Assembly (NCBI GenBank): GCA_973895155.1
Contig: OZ316895.1
Coordinates: 186,001 to 250,000, forward strand
Length of the DNA: 64,000 bases
DNA from: Marsupella aquatica
Taxonomy: Eukaryota > Marchantiophyta
Direction of reading: 5' to 3'
The notes beneath the pieces were generated by a model. That model worked only from the letters and a program-made list of their open reading frames with translations. It searched no databases and was not told the origin of the DNA. A program made the translations under genes and the position numbers. How positions within the stretch are numbered: the stretch's first letter is position 1; each line of letters begins with the position of its first letter. Shown here one piece after another: positions 42,888-53,900 of the stretch.

Positions 42888-45800
42888 CCTGATCCTAATC
42901 CTAAACTTAGAGATCTGAGCCCGCCCTGCCCACTCATGCCTCCTCCCTCCACGTCCACCCTCCTTGAAAGGAGCGGCCTTCCACCACCGTCATGGCAACG
43001 GTGTCTGTTCCTTAGTGGACGCCCCCAATGCTTCCTCCTCAGCCACTGCCGTAGGTTCATTCTCTGACAGATTACCTGCCCTTGACTGAGTCAACTCTCC
43101 ATCGGCATCGGCTTCAACATCAGCCTCGGCTACGGCCTCAGCCTCGGCTACATTACCGAGTATCTTGGCCTCGGCTTTGTCATCCCCTTCTTCTAGGGTA
43201 GTTGGATCTTCTACCGTAACCCTGCCAGAGGTCGGTGCTGGGTTTACCTCCTTGGTGCTCACGACCTGTGGAGCCGTATTACTCCTTGACCCTGACGGTT
43301 TCCGCTTCTTCTTCTTTTCTGGTTCGGCAGCTGGCCCCTTCCCCTTCCCACTTACTTCCGGCACTAGTGCAAATGGCGCGGCTTGTCCTTCGGCCAGTAC
43401 CACTCCTGGTAACTTAGTGGCCTCAATTTGAGTTGGCCCTGATGAAGCCAAGCACTTAAATACTGCGGCTTGTTTCTTCAGCCGCTCCGTTTGGTTGTCG
43501 GCTCGTCGTTGTAAGTTCTCTAGCTTCCGCGTGCTTTCCTCCAACTCTTCCTGCACTTCGTCCAGGTCCTTGCGCGCCTCCTCTAGCTCCTTCTGGGCTT
43601 CCTCCAATTCCTTTTTAAACGTAGCTCTCTCCTCCCGGGTCGCTCTTAACTCCTTGTCGAGCTCTGCAATGATGACAGACTCCATCTGGTTCATCTTGGC
43701 ATAAGTCTGATCGAGCATATTGTCCTTCTCACGCAGGTCGGCTTTGAAGCTGGCCGTCAGGGACGCAAGCTCCTGCTGCAGCGCAATAATCTCTTGATAG
43801 GATTTCCCTAACTCGGCCTCCTTCTTCTCAAGGGCTCCGCGGATAACCTCGAGCTCCCCCTTCAATGCCCTTTCCCTTCTCTAGGTCTCCGCCATGGCCC
43901 GGTTGTTGGCTGTTATGTGGGCCTCCTCTGCATCCCTCAGCTCTCGCTTCCACTTCTCCTGCTCCTTGATCGCATCGGCCAACTCTCATTGGGTTCGAGT
44001 CAGTTTATTCTCGATAATCCGATTATCAGACTGTGCGGTATCCAATTGGCCCTGCATGATATTTAGCTCATGCCGCTTAATCTGCAACTCATCTTGGGCT
44101 TTCTTGGCCGCCCTGAGGTCTTTGATTTCGGCTTCCCTTGCCCTAAGCCGACGGATGACCTCGTCCTTCTTGCTTCTTTCCAAAGCCACCGCTTCTTCTA
44201 ATTGGCATTTCTCCAACATCTCCCTCTGAAAAAAGGGTCCTTGCTCCAACTCCTCCCCAAAGATGCTGAGCGCTAGCTCTCCACACATTTCCCCGTACTC
44301 CATGGCTCTATTTTTAGCATAGGTGGAGGAAGTAGAAGTCATCGACATCATCCACCGCGGCCTTTGTTCCCAAGCCGCCTTGCGGATCTCTTCTATTGTG
44401 GCTAGAGGGATGCTTCGTTTTTCTGCAAGCCGCCTGATGTCCTCTAGCCATTCTTTTCCTGGTAAATCCTTTTCCCTAGCCAGGGCTGCCTCCTCTTCTT
44501 CCCTGATTCGCTCCTGAAATTCCTGCGCCGTCTGTTTTATGCCGTCAAAGCTCGGGGGAGCGACATCTGGTGGGGGAGTGTCACGTCGTCGGCTTCGGCC
44601 TTAACTCAGACTTCAGCTTAGACGGGCACATCCCTCATAAATATGAGGGTTCGGGCAGGAAGGGAAGCACGTAATGCACCTTATTCTCGTAAACTAGCGC
44701 TAAGTGCGCATACTGCTAAATACGAACACCTCCTAGGTATGGTTTGTGTTCCGCCGCCGGAACGTATCTTAGTCGATAGCAAGATCGACCCTGACTTAAG
44801 GGCTTCTAAGCCTTCGTGTTGTCCGCCTTCGATCCGGATTCGATGATACAGGTCCTCAACCCGTGCTCGCAACCATTTACCCATAGGCTGCACCCTGTGC
44901 ACGTCTCGGGTAGTGCGTTCGGCCTGGCGCTGCCACCCATATACAAGAAACCCACACACATACACGCACACATGCATACAATCTCGATTTACACGAAGGA
45001 AAATGATGGGAAAGGATTTTACTACAAAGGAAATATATGCGTACACTTAGTTGACCCGACAGTCTCGGAATGAACAGGTTCAAGGCCGAGGGTGCACACT
45101 ACAATGGAGCCCGGCTCCGCACTCGCCCGGCGAGCTTAGTCCTACCCCCCCTTGGTACTCTTTCATTCCCAGAGGTCGGGACTCCCCGCACATACCGCGG
45201 ACGTCCAACTCTGAAACTAAAAACCCCCCTGCCTCTACCGAGGGGTGCACTAAATACTAAGGGCCGAGGGACGGGGTGTCCTCTCACCGAAGATTTGCTG
45301 ACTAAGGTCCTAACTAAGCTGACAGTCAGGCCGGAAACGGCTGTCTTATTAGAAGATCCTAATCTACGCAGGCTGGACAGCATGGCAGCGATGCTGTACC
45401 TAAGGCAGGTGCCTGTCCCAAGAGCCTGACTAAGCTAGTCCTAATCCTAATCTATTCCCGCTAATGCTTGGCACGCTTGCCAGAGCCGCCTGAATGGGAG
45501 CGGCCATCCCGCTGCCTTCGAAGCCTGTCATTGTCCGCCTTGAGGAGCTGGACCTGGTCCAATAGAGATTCGTTCTCTCACCTCGCCGCGTCCGTCTCCT
45601 CTGCTGCCTCCTGACATGCCTCCTCCAGCTACTGGGCGTCGCTCGTCAGTTTACCCGCCAGCTGGTCCTGCTTCTCGACCTTGGTTTGGAGCCGCGCCAC
45701 CTCGGCCTGCAGCGTGGCTATCTCCGCCGTGTCCCGCTGGGCCCGTTCCTCGGCCTCCTCCAGGTCTTTCTGCCAGGTGACAGTTTGATTCTTCAAACTG

Positions 45801-46707
45801 TCAATCTGGTTCCGGAGTCGTGTAATCTCGGCCTCGTTCCCAGCTTTGGCCTGTTCGGCTAGGGCGGTAAGAGCGTGCGCCTTTGCTAACAACTCATCGG
45901 TGGCTGCAACCTTGGGTCGTAGTTGCCGAAGCTCAGCCTCTTGAGCCGCAACTTCATTCTTTAGGTACACGGACTCCACCCGGTACCGCTCTATCCTCTG
46001 AAGGGCCTTTGACTGGGCCCGACCTGCCTTTACTGCGGCAACCAACTCCTGATTGAAGAAATAGGCTACCTTCCGGGCCATGAACTCCCCGGTATCCCGG
46101 GCAATTTGATGAGAGAAATCTCCCAGAAGCCCGTTCAGAAATGTACCCGGTACGAAGAGTTCCGGGTGGTCCAGGTTGTGCTTGTCCGGAGTTGGGCACG
46201 GGCAGACGTCAACACGCGCGGGGGCCGGGGCAGTGACGTCCAGCCCTGGGGACGTAACGTTGGAAGGGGCTGGAGCGTCCTCCTGTAGCAATGTCCGGTT
46301 CTCTGGAATAGCCACCGGTGGGTCTTTGGGAGAACCGGGCTCGGGTAAGACCTCCGCTGTACCGACTTTTGTACTTCGCCCGACCTGTTGGGTCGCATCA
46401 ACGGTTGCGACACCCGACCCATCCGGTACCTCCTCGGTTACGACTATAGCTACTTGTGGAGGTGGGGTGGGTGTGGTGCGTCCCATGGCTCCCTAAACCC
46501 AAGAAACCCCCCAGCTCAAGCCGATTCCCGCAGGTTTCGCGCTTGGTGAGGCCGTTTCCGTGGCTTAGCGGCATGGGACGCTGCTAACCTCCTTCTACTA
46601 TTACTATTAGCCTTTTACACACATATACTGGACAGATCCTTCATCGGGTCATGTGATACGTAGCCGGCCTAATCTAGGCCTTCCCTTGTCTTCCTCTCTT
46701 CTGGTTA

Positions 46708-46739
46708 GGTATGTTTGGATTCCGCCGCCGGAATGATCC
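46708..46739. other. Conserved hairpin of family A, shared with B
   Basis: GGTATGTTTGG followed by ATTCCGCCGCCGGAAT, whose ATTCCG/CGGAAT arms can pair. The same block is at 28,923, 61,330 and 63,876 in other A copies and, in the form GTTCCGCCGCCGGAAC, at 44,736-44,765 in element B. Both arms change together between A and B (T-A to C-G), keeping the pairing. It lies near the sense 3' end of each unit and may act in RNA 3' processing or packaging; this is inference. Confidence 0.6.
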
Positions 46740-47408
46740 CCAATAGGCTTGGTTAAGCCGCTAAGACCTCTCTCAGCTCGACACATCCAACTCTCACTCC
46801 CTTGCTTACTTTCCTTCCTTCTGGTTGATGTGGGCACTCTTCACACAAGTTAATGCGACACACAAATAGCAAAATGACTCCTTCTGACTGAGTCATACCA
46901 TGCACTTGCAATACAAACAGTACATCTCATACACAAGCTCTGCGAACTAAGCCGTGAGGCCAACTCTATTCAGCTCTTAGGCATGAGGAAACATGAATAT
47001 ACACAAGGTCACGGTATGACTAACCGAGAGCTTCTCTTACTACTTGATCCCAGCCCGGCTGGTGCAAACTAAAAACTTGCTAAAGAAGAGGCCCTGAGCT
47101 CCCCGCTGCCCAGGTACTTATCCTGGTAGTGGATCCGCCTAATTCTTTGCAGCGTAAGCCTAATCTACCTAACAGTAACCTACCTGCCCGAATCTACCTA
47201 TGTACAGCAAGGCAGGAGCACAAGTGTTGCTCCTACCAGTGGAACCGCAATCCCACTAAGCTAAGTGTCAGGGCCGCTCCTGGTCCTGATCCTAACCCTA
47301 AACTTGGAGATCAGCGCCCGCCCTGCCCACTCACGCCTCCTACCTCCATGTCCGCCCTTCCTAAAAGGAACGGCGCCCTTGCACTGTCACGACACCGGTG
47401 GTGGATCC

Positions 47409-50400
47409 TCAATGGACACCCCCAATGCTTCCTCCGCAACCACTGCCGTCCTCTGACAGATTACCTGCCTCTGACCGAGTCAACTTTTCATCGGCATGAC
47501 TGGGCCCACCCTCGGCTTCGGCATCGGCTCGGAAATCATTCTCGGCTACGGCCTCAGCCACGGCTTCAGCCACTGTCTCCCCGGCCTGCTCAAGAGGTGG
47601 ATCTGGGATACCGGCCTTATTACTGAGTAGTTTGGCTTGGGCCGCGCCATCCCCACCTTTGGTGATAGCGGAATCTATTGCCGTGTTCATGCCGGAGGTT
47701 GGCGCTGGTTTGAGTACGGCTTGAGGGGTCGAATAACCTCCGGACCCCGAAGGTTTCCGCTTATTCTTCTTCACTATCTCCATAGCCTGTTCCTTCCCTT
47801 TGCCGCCAACGTTCGGCACCGGGCCGTGTGTCACGGCTGGTCCTTCGGTAATTACCACCCCTGGTAACTGGTTTGCCCCAACGGGAGATGGACCTGATGC
47901 AGCTAAGCATTTAAATACTGCGGCTTGTTTCTTCAGCCGCTCAGTTTGGTTGTCGGCCCGACGCTGTAGGTTCTCCATCTTCCTTGTGATTTCCTCCAAC
48001 TCCTCCTGGGTCTCATCCAGGTCCTTACGTGCCTTCTCCAGCTCGTTTTTGGCTTCCTCCAATTCCTTGTGGGCTTCCTCCAATTCCTTCTTGGTGGTAG
48101 CCCTCTCCTCCTGGGTTGCTCTCAGCTCCTTGTCGAGCTCCGCTACGACCTTAGATTCCATGTTATGCATCTTGGCATAAGTCTGGTCGAGCTGGGCGTC
48201 CTTCTCCCGCAGGTCAGCCTTGAAGCTGGCCGTCAGGGACGCAAGCTCCTACTGTAGTGCAATAATCCCTTGATAGGATTTCCCTAACTCGGCCTCCTTC
48301 TGCTCAAGGGCTCCGCGGATTTTCTCGAGCTCCCCCTTCAACGCCCATTCCTTTCTTTGAGTCTCCGCCGTGACCCGGTTGTTGACTGCTATATGGGCCT
48401 CCTCTGCATTTCTCAGCTCCTTCTTCCATTTCTCCCTGTCCTTGATTGCGTCGGCCAATTCTCCCTGGGTCTGAGTCAGTTTATCCTTGAAAATCTGATT
48501 ATCAGCCTGCGTTGTGTCCAACTGCCCCTGCATGATGTTCAGCTCATGCCGCTTAATCCACAGTTCATCTTGGGCTTTCTTGGCCGCCTTTAGATCTTCA
48601 ATCTCGGCTTCCATCCTCCTAAGCCGCCGGATGACCTCGTCCTTCTTGCTTCTCTCTAAAGCCACCGCTTCTTCTAATTGGTTCTTCTCCAACTGCTCCC
48701 TATGGAAAAAGGGTCCTACCTCCAACTCCTCCCCAAAGATGCCGAGCGCAAGTTCCCCACACATCTCACCATACTCCATGGCTCTATTCTTAGCGTAGGT
48801 GGAATAAGCAGAAGTGATCGGCATCGCCCATCGCGGCCTCTGCTCCCAAGCCATCTTGCGGATCTCTTCAATCGTGGCTAGAGGTTTGCTTCCTTTTTTG
48901 GCTAGCCGCCTGATGTCCTCCGGCCAATCTCCTCTTGGCAAATCCTTTTCCCTAGCCAGGGCTGCTTCCTCTTCCTGCCTGATTCGCTCCTGAAATTCAT
49001 GCGCCGTCTGTTTTATGCCGTCAAAGCTCGGGGGAGCAACATCTGGTGGGGGAGACTCAGGGCTACTCTGCTGGTTGGGGTCCCCTCGTACTACCCTTGG
49101 AAGTGTGGGGATAAACCGGCCACAGGTCCTTACTCCTGGAACGTGATGGTCCAACCCATAGCCGGAGTTATCATGGCTGCAGTCCTCCACTGCCTCCTCT
49201 ACTTCTTGGACTTCCGGCTTCTCCCTCTCTTCTTCGTCGGTAGGAGCTTCAGGCAATTCTACCTCAGATTCAAAGCTTGAGACTCCCACGTACATTCGAG
49301 CACCCGGCTTGGATTCTGGCCTGATTCTGCTTAGGCTGACCTCTGGGGCAGTGTCCTGTATTGGTGCTGCTGCCGAAGCTGGTACCGGTGCCGATCTCTT
49401 CTCTTTCTCCAACATTTTCAGCAGATTCTGTATGCTTGGTTGCTGCATCGGCAAGTCTTCCTTCCTTGGCCTAAACACCTGCTCAATCGTAGGGCTAACA
49501 GGTGGTTGAGGCTTCTCTACTACCAGCCTCGGTGCTGGGGCTTCCTCGGGTGCCCTTACCTGCAGGGGAAGTACTGGGGCAAAGGTCTGACCTCTGGCAT
49601 ACCGACACAACAGCGGCATGTGATAGCCAAGCCGCGACACGCTCCCCATGCCGATTACCTGATGCTCCTCCTTTAAGATCTTCTTCAATTGGTTGAGGAG
49701 GTACCCATTGTAGTCCCGGCTTGGGTCTGGCCTCTCTGCCAGATAGACCTGTGCCTTGCCGATCTCTGCCCTTGGCAAGTTACAATGCATGGTCACCCGC
49801 AAGAAGTCGATCATCTCTCCTATGTGCGGGTTGGTGCAGGTGTTCCGGAAGAAGCCGTTCTTCGTTGATGGCCCGGGGAACGACCGGAACTCCTTGTCAG
49901 GCAAGGTCTTCCTGGTATCAACTTTGGTCTTATTGCCTATCGGCAAGCCAAACACTTCGGCAATCACCTTGGGAGTAAGATAGAAATCCTTCCCATATAT
50001 CCTCGTGCAATTGGTCTTGGGTTCCCATGACCCCACGAATTCTAATAGGTCTGAATCCGGTACCTCCGGCTTCAGCCATGGTAATCTTACAAAGGCCTCT
50101 AAGCCGGATCCGGCCATGAAGCCTTGGTACTTCTTGGTCTGCATGGCCGTAAAGCATGCATCCTCCTCCCGTGCAAAATGTAGTTGCACCTCCGCTGGTA
50201 GGGTTGCCGCCCAGCCCTTCCAGGTGTCATCCCTGGTTGGAATGGCATTGATGGGATCGTCCTCCTCCTCTTCGGCTTCTCCCTTCCTCCTGCTCTGCTG
50301 CTCGGCTGGCTTCTTTGGTGCCGCCGACCTCGTTCTTTTTGCCGGGGTGGCTTCATCGTTGACGGCTCTCTTCCTCTTCATCTCGGCTACCGTGGAGGTT

Positions 50401-50996
50401 TCTCCTAGCACCGTTGCCTGGGTCCACCTTTCCGTGCTACCCTTCAATTCCCAGTGTATGTTGTTGCAGTTCTTGATGGCCTCTCGAATGCCGATGATTC
50501 TGTCTTCGCAAAACAGAAGATCGTCGAGCTGATTGGAAGTAGGAGTCCACAAGAACTCAGCCTTGATGAGTTCGCCTCCTAAGAAAGCCGTCTTCTGCAG
50601 CTCCCACAATCGAGCGAGCTCCTATCGTTCTTGAGCTGCCCTTTCTGATTCTTCGTCCTCGTAAGTCTTGATGTACTCAATTGCCCGTTCGAACATGCAT
50701 CCCCAGAAATGTGCCGCTTGATTGACGTTGCTCATACCCTCCTTGAGTCGATCGTTGGTATCTGTTCCCACCCCGCATGCTTGCCTAAGCAGCTGACAGT
50801 AGTTGGCCTCCCGTAGTCGTCTGCCTAGTTCGTGCTCGCAAATGAGCCACCATCTCCTGCAAGCGCTCCTTACCCCTCTCCTCTTCCGGTCCTTTCTCCC
50901 GTTGATCCTTCCTAGCCGCCGATGCTTAGCGCGCCCTAACCCTAATCTTGTTTTCACCCCCAGCGTCCTTACCTCCGGCCTCGGCCCGGGTTCCAT
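47409..50996 (-). pseudogene. Family A ORF in copy A2, about 1,195 codons with two TAG
   Basis: One frame from ATG 50,996 to the stop at 47,409, broken only by TAG near 50,621 and 48,250; sister copies have CAG (Gln) at both. Domains in order: basic N-terminus; conserved globular part (FWGCMFERAIEY; LPWLKPEVPDSDLLEFVGSW; DFYLTPKVIAEVFGLP; NGFFRNTCTNPHIGEM; LGYHMPLLCRYA); Pro/Glu linker; about 400 residues of coiled coil (ERSKKDEVIRRLR onward); acidic Ala/Glu tail with basic KKNKRKPSGS, a possible nuclear signal. The globular part recalls plant transposon-protein domains of Athila-type elements, but I cannot confirm that. The C-terminus differs from A1 and A3 because of a short deletion. Function unknown. 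Confidence 0.8.
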
Positions 50997-53900
50997 AGTC
51001 ACCCCTAATTGTTTATATTTTCCTTGTTTTGTCCCTATACTAAGGTGTTTCTAGGGTGCACTCCTGCTTTACCCACTTAACTGGCCGAGTGATTCCTAGC
51101 TAGGCATCACAGTGGGTGAAGCTGGCATGTCCGCTGGACTTCGGGCCTCGGGTTGGGGCCGTCTCTCCAAGGCCGGGAAAACCCACCTAGCTGGGACCAG
51201 CTTTGTAACATTGACACGGGGAAGGGTTCGTCGATCAAACCGAGCGTACCACTCAAGAATGATCTCGATGTGGCTAGCAAAATACGCCTTCCCGCCAATG
51301 TACAGCGTCTTCTTTCGCCGCTCCATCTCTTCATGGAATTTCTTAGCGAAGTACGACGCCCACCTCCTAGGTTGATAGTTCTCGACCTGGATAACCTGGG
51401 CGGCGGAGATCTCTCCCCGGGGTTCCATCATGTGGAGGGCGTACCTCTGGAACTCCAGTCGCTCAGCTATCTCCGGGATGAGACAGGTCCTCATCACGAA
51501 CCCGTTGTCCACTGCTCCCTCTGAGGGAAAGCTTGAAGATTGGTACTTGGCTCCCTTGCCCCCGGGAGCCCGTGATTCAACTCGATGGTCACCTTCGGGT
51601 AACCCGAAGATCATCCTGAGCCATTCTTCCGTGAGGGACATACTCCTTCCCCGCAACCGAGTATGTTGACGCGCGTCATCATCATTCCTGACGAACTCCG
51701 TCATGTCCTCCCCGTAGTACCTGCAAGTGTTCCAGGGGAGGGAGGCGAGGTGCTCGAATCCCTGAGTCTTCAGGTACACCACATGCTTGGGATGGAGGAT
51801 GTTTTTGTGAACGTTTTCCCCCATGCGGTGCATTGTCACCTTGGCTACGCCTACCGTGGCCAACGGTAACCCGGATGCAATGGCGGATTCCTTCCTCTTC
51901 TTCCCAAGTGACTGGCTCGGGGAAGGTGACACCTCCCCATCCTCCCGATTGGGCCTGGGTAGTGCCACTGCCGTTAGTAACGGGCCCGGGTCGGCCACCA
52001 TGTTGTCTGCCGGGGCCGCTCCTGGGGTCAGAGCAGGGGGTGGGGACGATATAGTGTCGGCCCCCTGAGCGCTTGTTCCTCTGGGCCTCCTGGTCAAGGG
52101 TGGGGTAGCCTCGTCGTCATCGCTAAGATCCACAGCGTTGATGACGGAGCGTACTTGTGCTGGCTGGGCGATCGGTGGTGGGGTTTGGCTAGGCTGCGGC
52201 TGAGGCTGAGGCTGAAGCTGAAGCTGAACCTGAGGTTGTATGGGTACGGATACGGGTACGGGTACGGCTGAGTTGGTCATATTGGTTGATGGCCGAGTTC
52301 CCCTGAAGCTCTGTAGGTGCTGGTAGAAGTTCTCCGAAGCGAGTGCAGACGACCTTGTCGAACGGGTAGTGCTGGACTCGCTGTTGATGATAGCCCGAAC
52401 CTGAGCAGGGATGTGGTCAAAGTGATGTCGTTGCAAGTCAATCGTACCTGGGATATTGAAGACCTCGTCCGGAAGCTGAAGCAATGCTTCCCAGAACCCG
52501 ATATATTTGTCTCCGTTGAAGAAGTACCCAGATACTTCTGCTGGTCGGTAAAGCTCGCTCTGAGACGGGTAGTCAAAGTTAAGGATGTAGTGGTGTCGTC
52601 CTGCTAGGCGGATGGCTCTCTCGTACTCGCGTTCGATTTTGTATCGGCGCGGGTTGGAGTGTTTCAATGAGTCGGCCAAATGCCTTCCGGTAGATAGGAA
52701 CTGCGTCCAGAATTGAATGGCCGAGCTGGAGAGGATCGTGTGCGACATTCAGAGGAGATAGTAGTGGCGACTTAGAGCAAACGAGAGAGCTGGGGTCGAA
52801 GCTGGCGCGTGGACTGATGGACTGGTGCACTACAAAGGGTTGGCTCCCCTTTTATACCTTGAGGGCTTGTCGATCCTCCGACGTCTCCTCGATGCCCATA
52901 GGCTGAACCGCTCACGCATGTGGTGTACCGGCCACTCCGCCGGTCTGAGTCAGCGCGTGTCAGTGGCCGCTTCCTTAAGTTCGTTATACGGACCCAAGGG
53001 AGGGGCCCCTCCACGCTCGTAACCCGGGTGTGCGAATAGCGACCCGCCGCCAGTCCGAACCTGAATTCCCCCTTATTGCCTAATGATGTCCTACCCATAA
53101 TGATTACCTAAATACTATCGTTATGCTAATAATAGCGGCCTAAGACACTCCTAACGCGCGTGCTGAGCGCAGTTAGACCAAATCACTCATTAACCGCCGT
53201 ACCGGCGGCGTCACAGGGAGACTCGGGGCTGCTCTGCTAGCTCGGGTCTCCTTGAACTACTCTTGGGAGCGTGGGGATGAACTGGCCACAGGTCCTTACT
53301 CCTGGAACATGATGATCCAACCCGTAGCCGAAGTCATCATTGCTGTAGTCCTCTACCGCCTCCTCCTTGGCTTGGACTACCGGCTTCTCCCGCTGTTCTC
53401 CTGGTTTTGTCATGAACACGGCTTCACCTCTCACCGGTCTTGGTTCCTCCTCCGGCTTCCGTGTTGATCTCTTGTTCTCCTTGTCGTGGCCGGGAGCTAC
53501 GGCCTCCTTCTCCTCGGCTTCGGGACTTGAGGCTCCTACATACATCCGGACTCCCGGCTCGTGTTCCGACCTCCTTCTCTCCTTGACCCCAGTAAAGGGG
53601 TTTTCCCTTGTAAGCCGGCTTAGGCCTACCTCTGGAGCAGTGTCCTGCATTGGTGCTATTGCCGTTGCCGTTGCCGTTCTCTTTTCCTTCTCCAGCAATT
53701 TCAGCAGATTTTGCATGCCTGGTTGCTGCATCGGCAAGTCCTCCGTCCTTGGCCTAAACACCTGCTCGATTGTAGGACTGTCGGGCGGGTTGGGTTTCTC
53801 CGTTGCCGGCCTCTGTTCCGGAACCTCCTCTGGTGCCCTTGCCTGTAGGGGAAGTACCGGGGCAAAGGTCTTACTTCGGGCATACCGGCATAGTAGCGGT

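Larger units (their letters stand above)
46472..51111 (-). mobile_element. Family A copy A2, complete 4,640-bp unit with 5-bp TSD
   Basis: Complete unit from TGTGGTGCG (46,472) to GGCATCACA (51,111), flanked by GTGGG at 46,467-46,471 and 51,112-51,116. Removing the unit and one duplicate restores the element B frame. No left terminus sequence recurs near the right end or vice versa, so the unit has no LTR pair. I read it as a solo LTR of unusual size, because a polypurine tract and pol tail precede the same terminus at 42,291. In sense order: leader of about 115 bases with TATA-like CATAAATAAG text (seen in A1), the long ORF, then about 940 non-coding bases containing the shared hairpin. Confidence 0.9.
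45461..52748 (-). pseudogene. Element B ORF, 880 codons, interrupted by A2
   Basis: From ATG 52,748 the frame runs to 51,112, crosses the A2 insertion, resumes at 46,466 in the same phase and ends at 45,461; without the insertion the length is exactly 881 codons including the stop. N-terminal residues (AIQFWTQFL, then YIGFWEALLQL) and a middle block (VDNGFVMRTC, PRGEISAAQV) align in order with the family A protein. A linker has Gln/Pro repeats and an acidic SDDDEAT stretch. The C-terminal 280 residues are a coiled coil, ending in a basic RLRRQRDGR tail. Two internal stops (TAG near 45,629, TGA near 45,590) fall in the last 60 codons. Function unknown; the architecture suggests a nucleic-acid-associated, self-assembling element protein. 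Confidence 0.75.
44579..53215 (-). mobile_element. Element B, nested in A1 and itself split by A2
   Basis: Begins TGTCACGTCG at 44,579 and ends GGCGGCGTCACA at 53,215, flanked by GGGAG at 44,574-44,578 and 53,216-53,220. Without the inserted A2 (46,472-51,111) and one GTGGG duplicate it is about 4.0 kb. It has the TG...CA ends and 5-bp duplication of retroviral-type integration but no internal LTR pair, so it is a solo LTR or an LTR-sized element. The sense 5' end has a CCGCCG/CGGCGG stem (53,194-53,208). It shares with family A a hairpin near its sense 3' end and a homologous ORF. Confidence 0.9.

Noticed and set aside
30385-50996. Alternative genetic code with TAG read as glutamine
   Set aside because: The same positions are CAG in sister copies, TGA and TAA stops also occur, and the intact PPR gene uses standard stops; decay explains it better.
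52196-52235. GGCTGA/AGCTGA hexamer run as a separate microsatellite feature
   Set aside because: It is a short in-frame Gln/Pro repeat of the element B ORF and needs no separate call.
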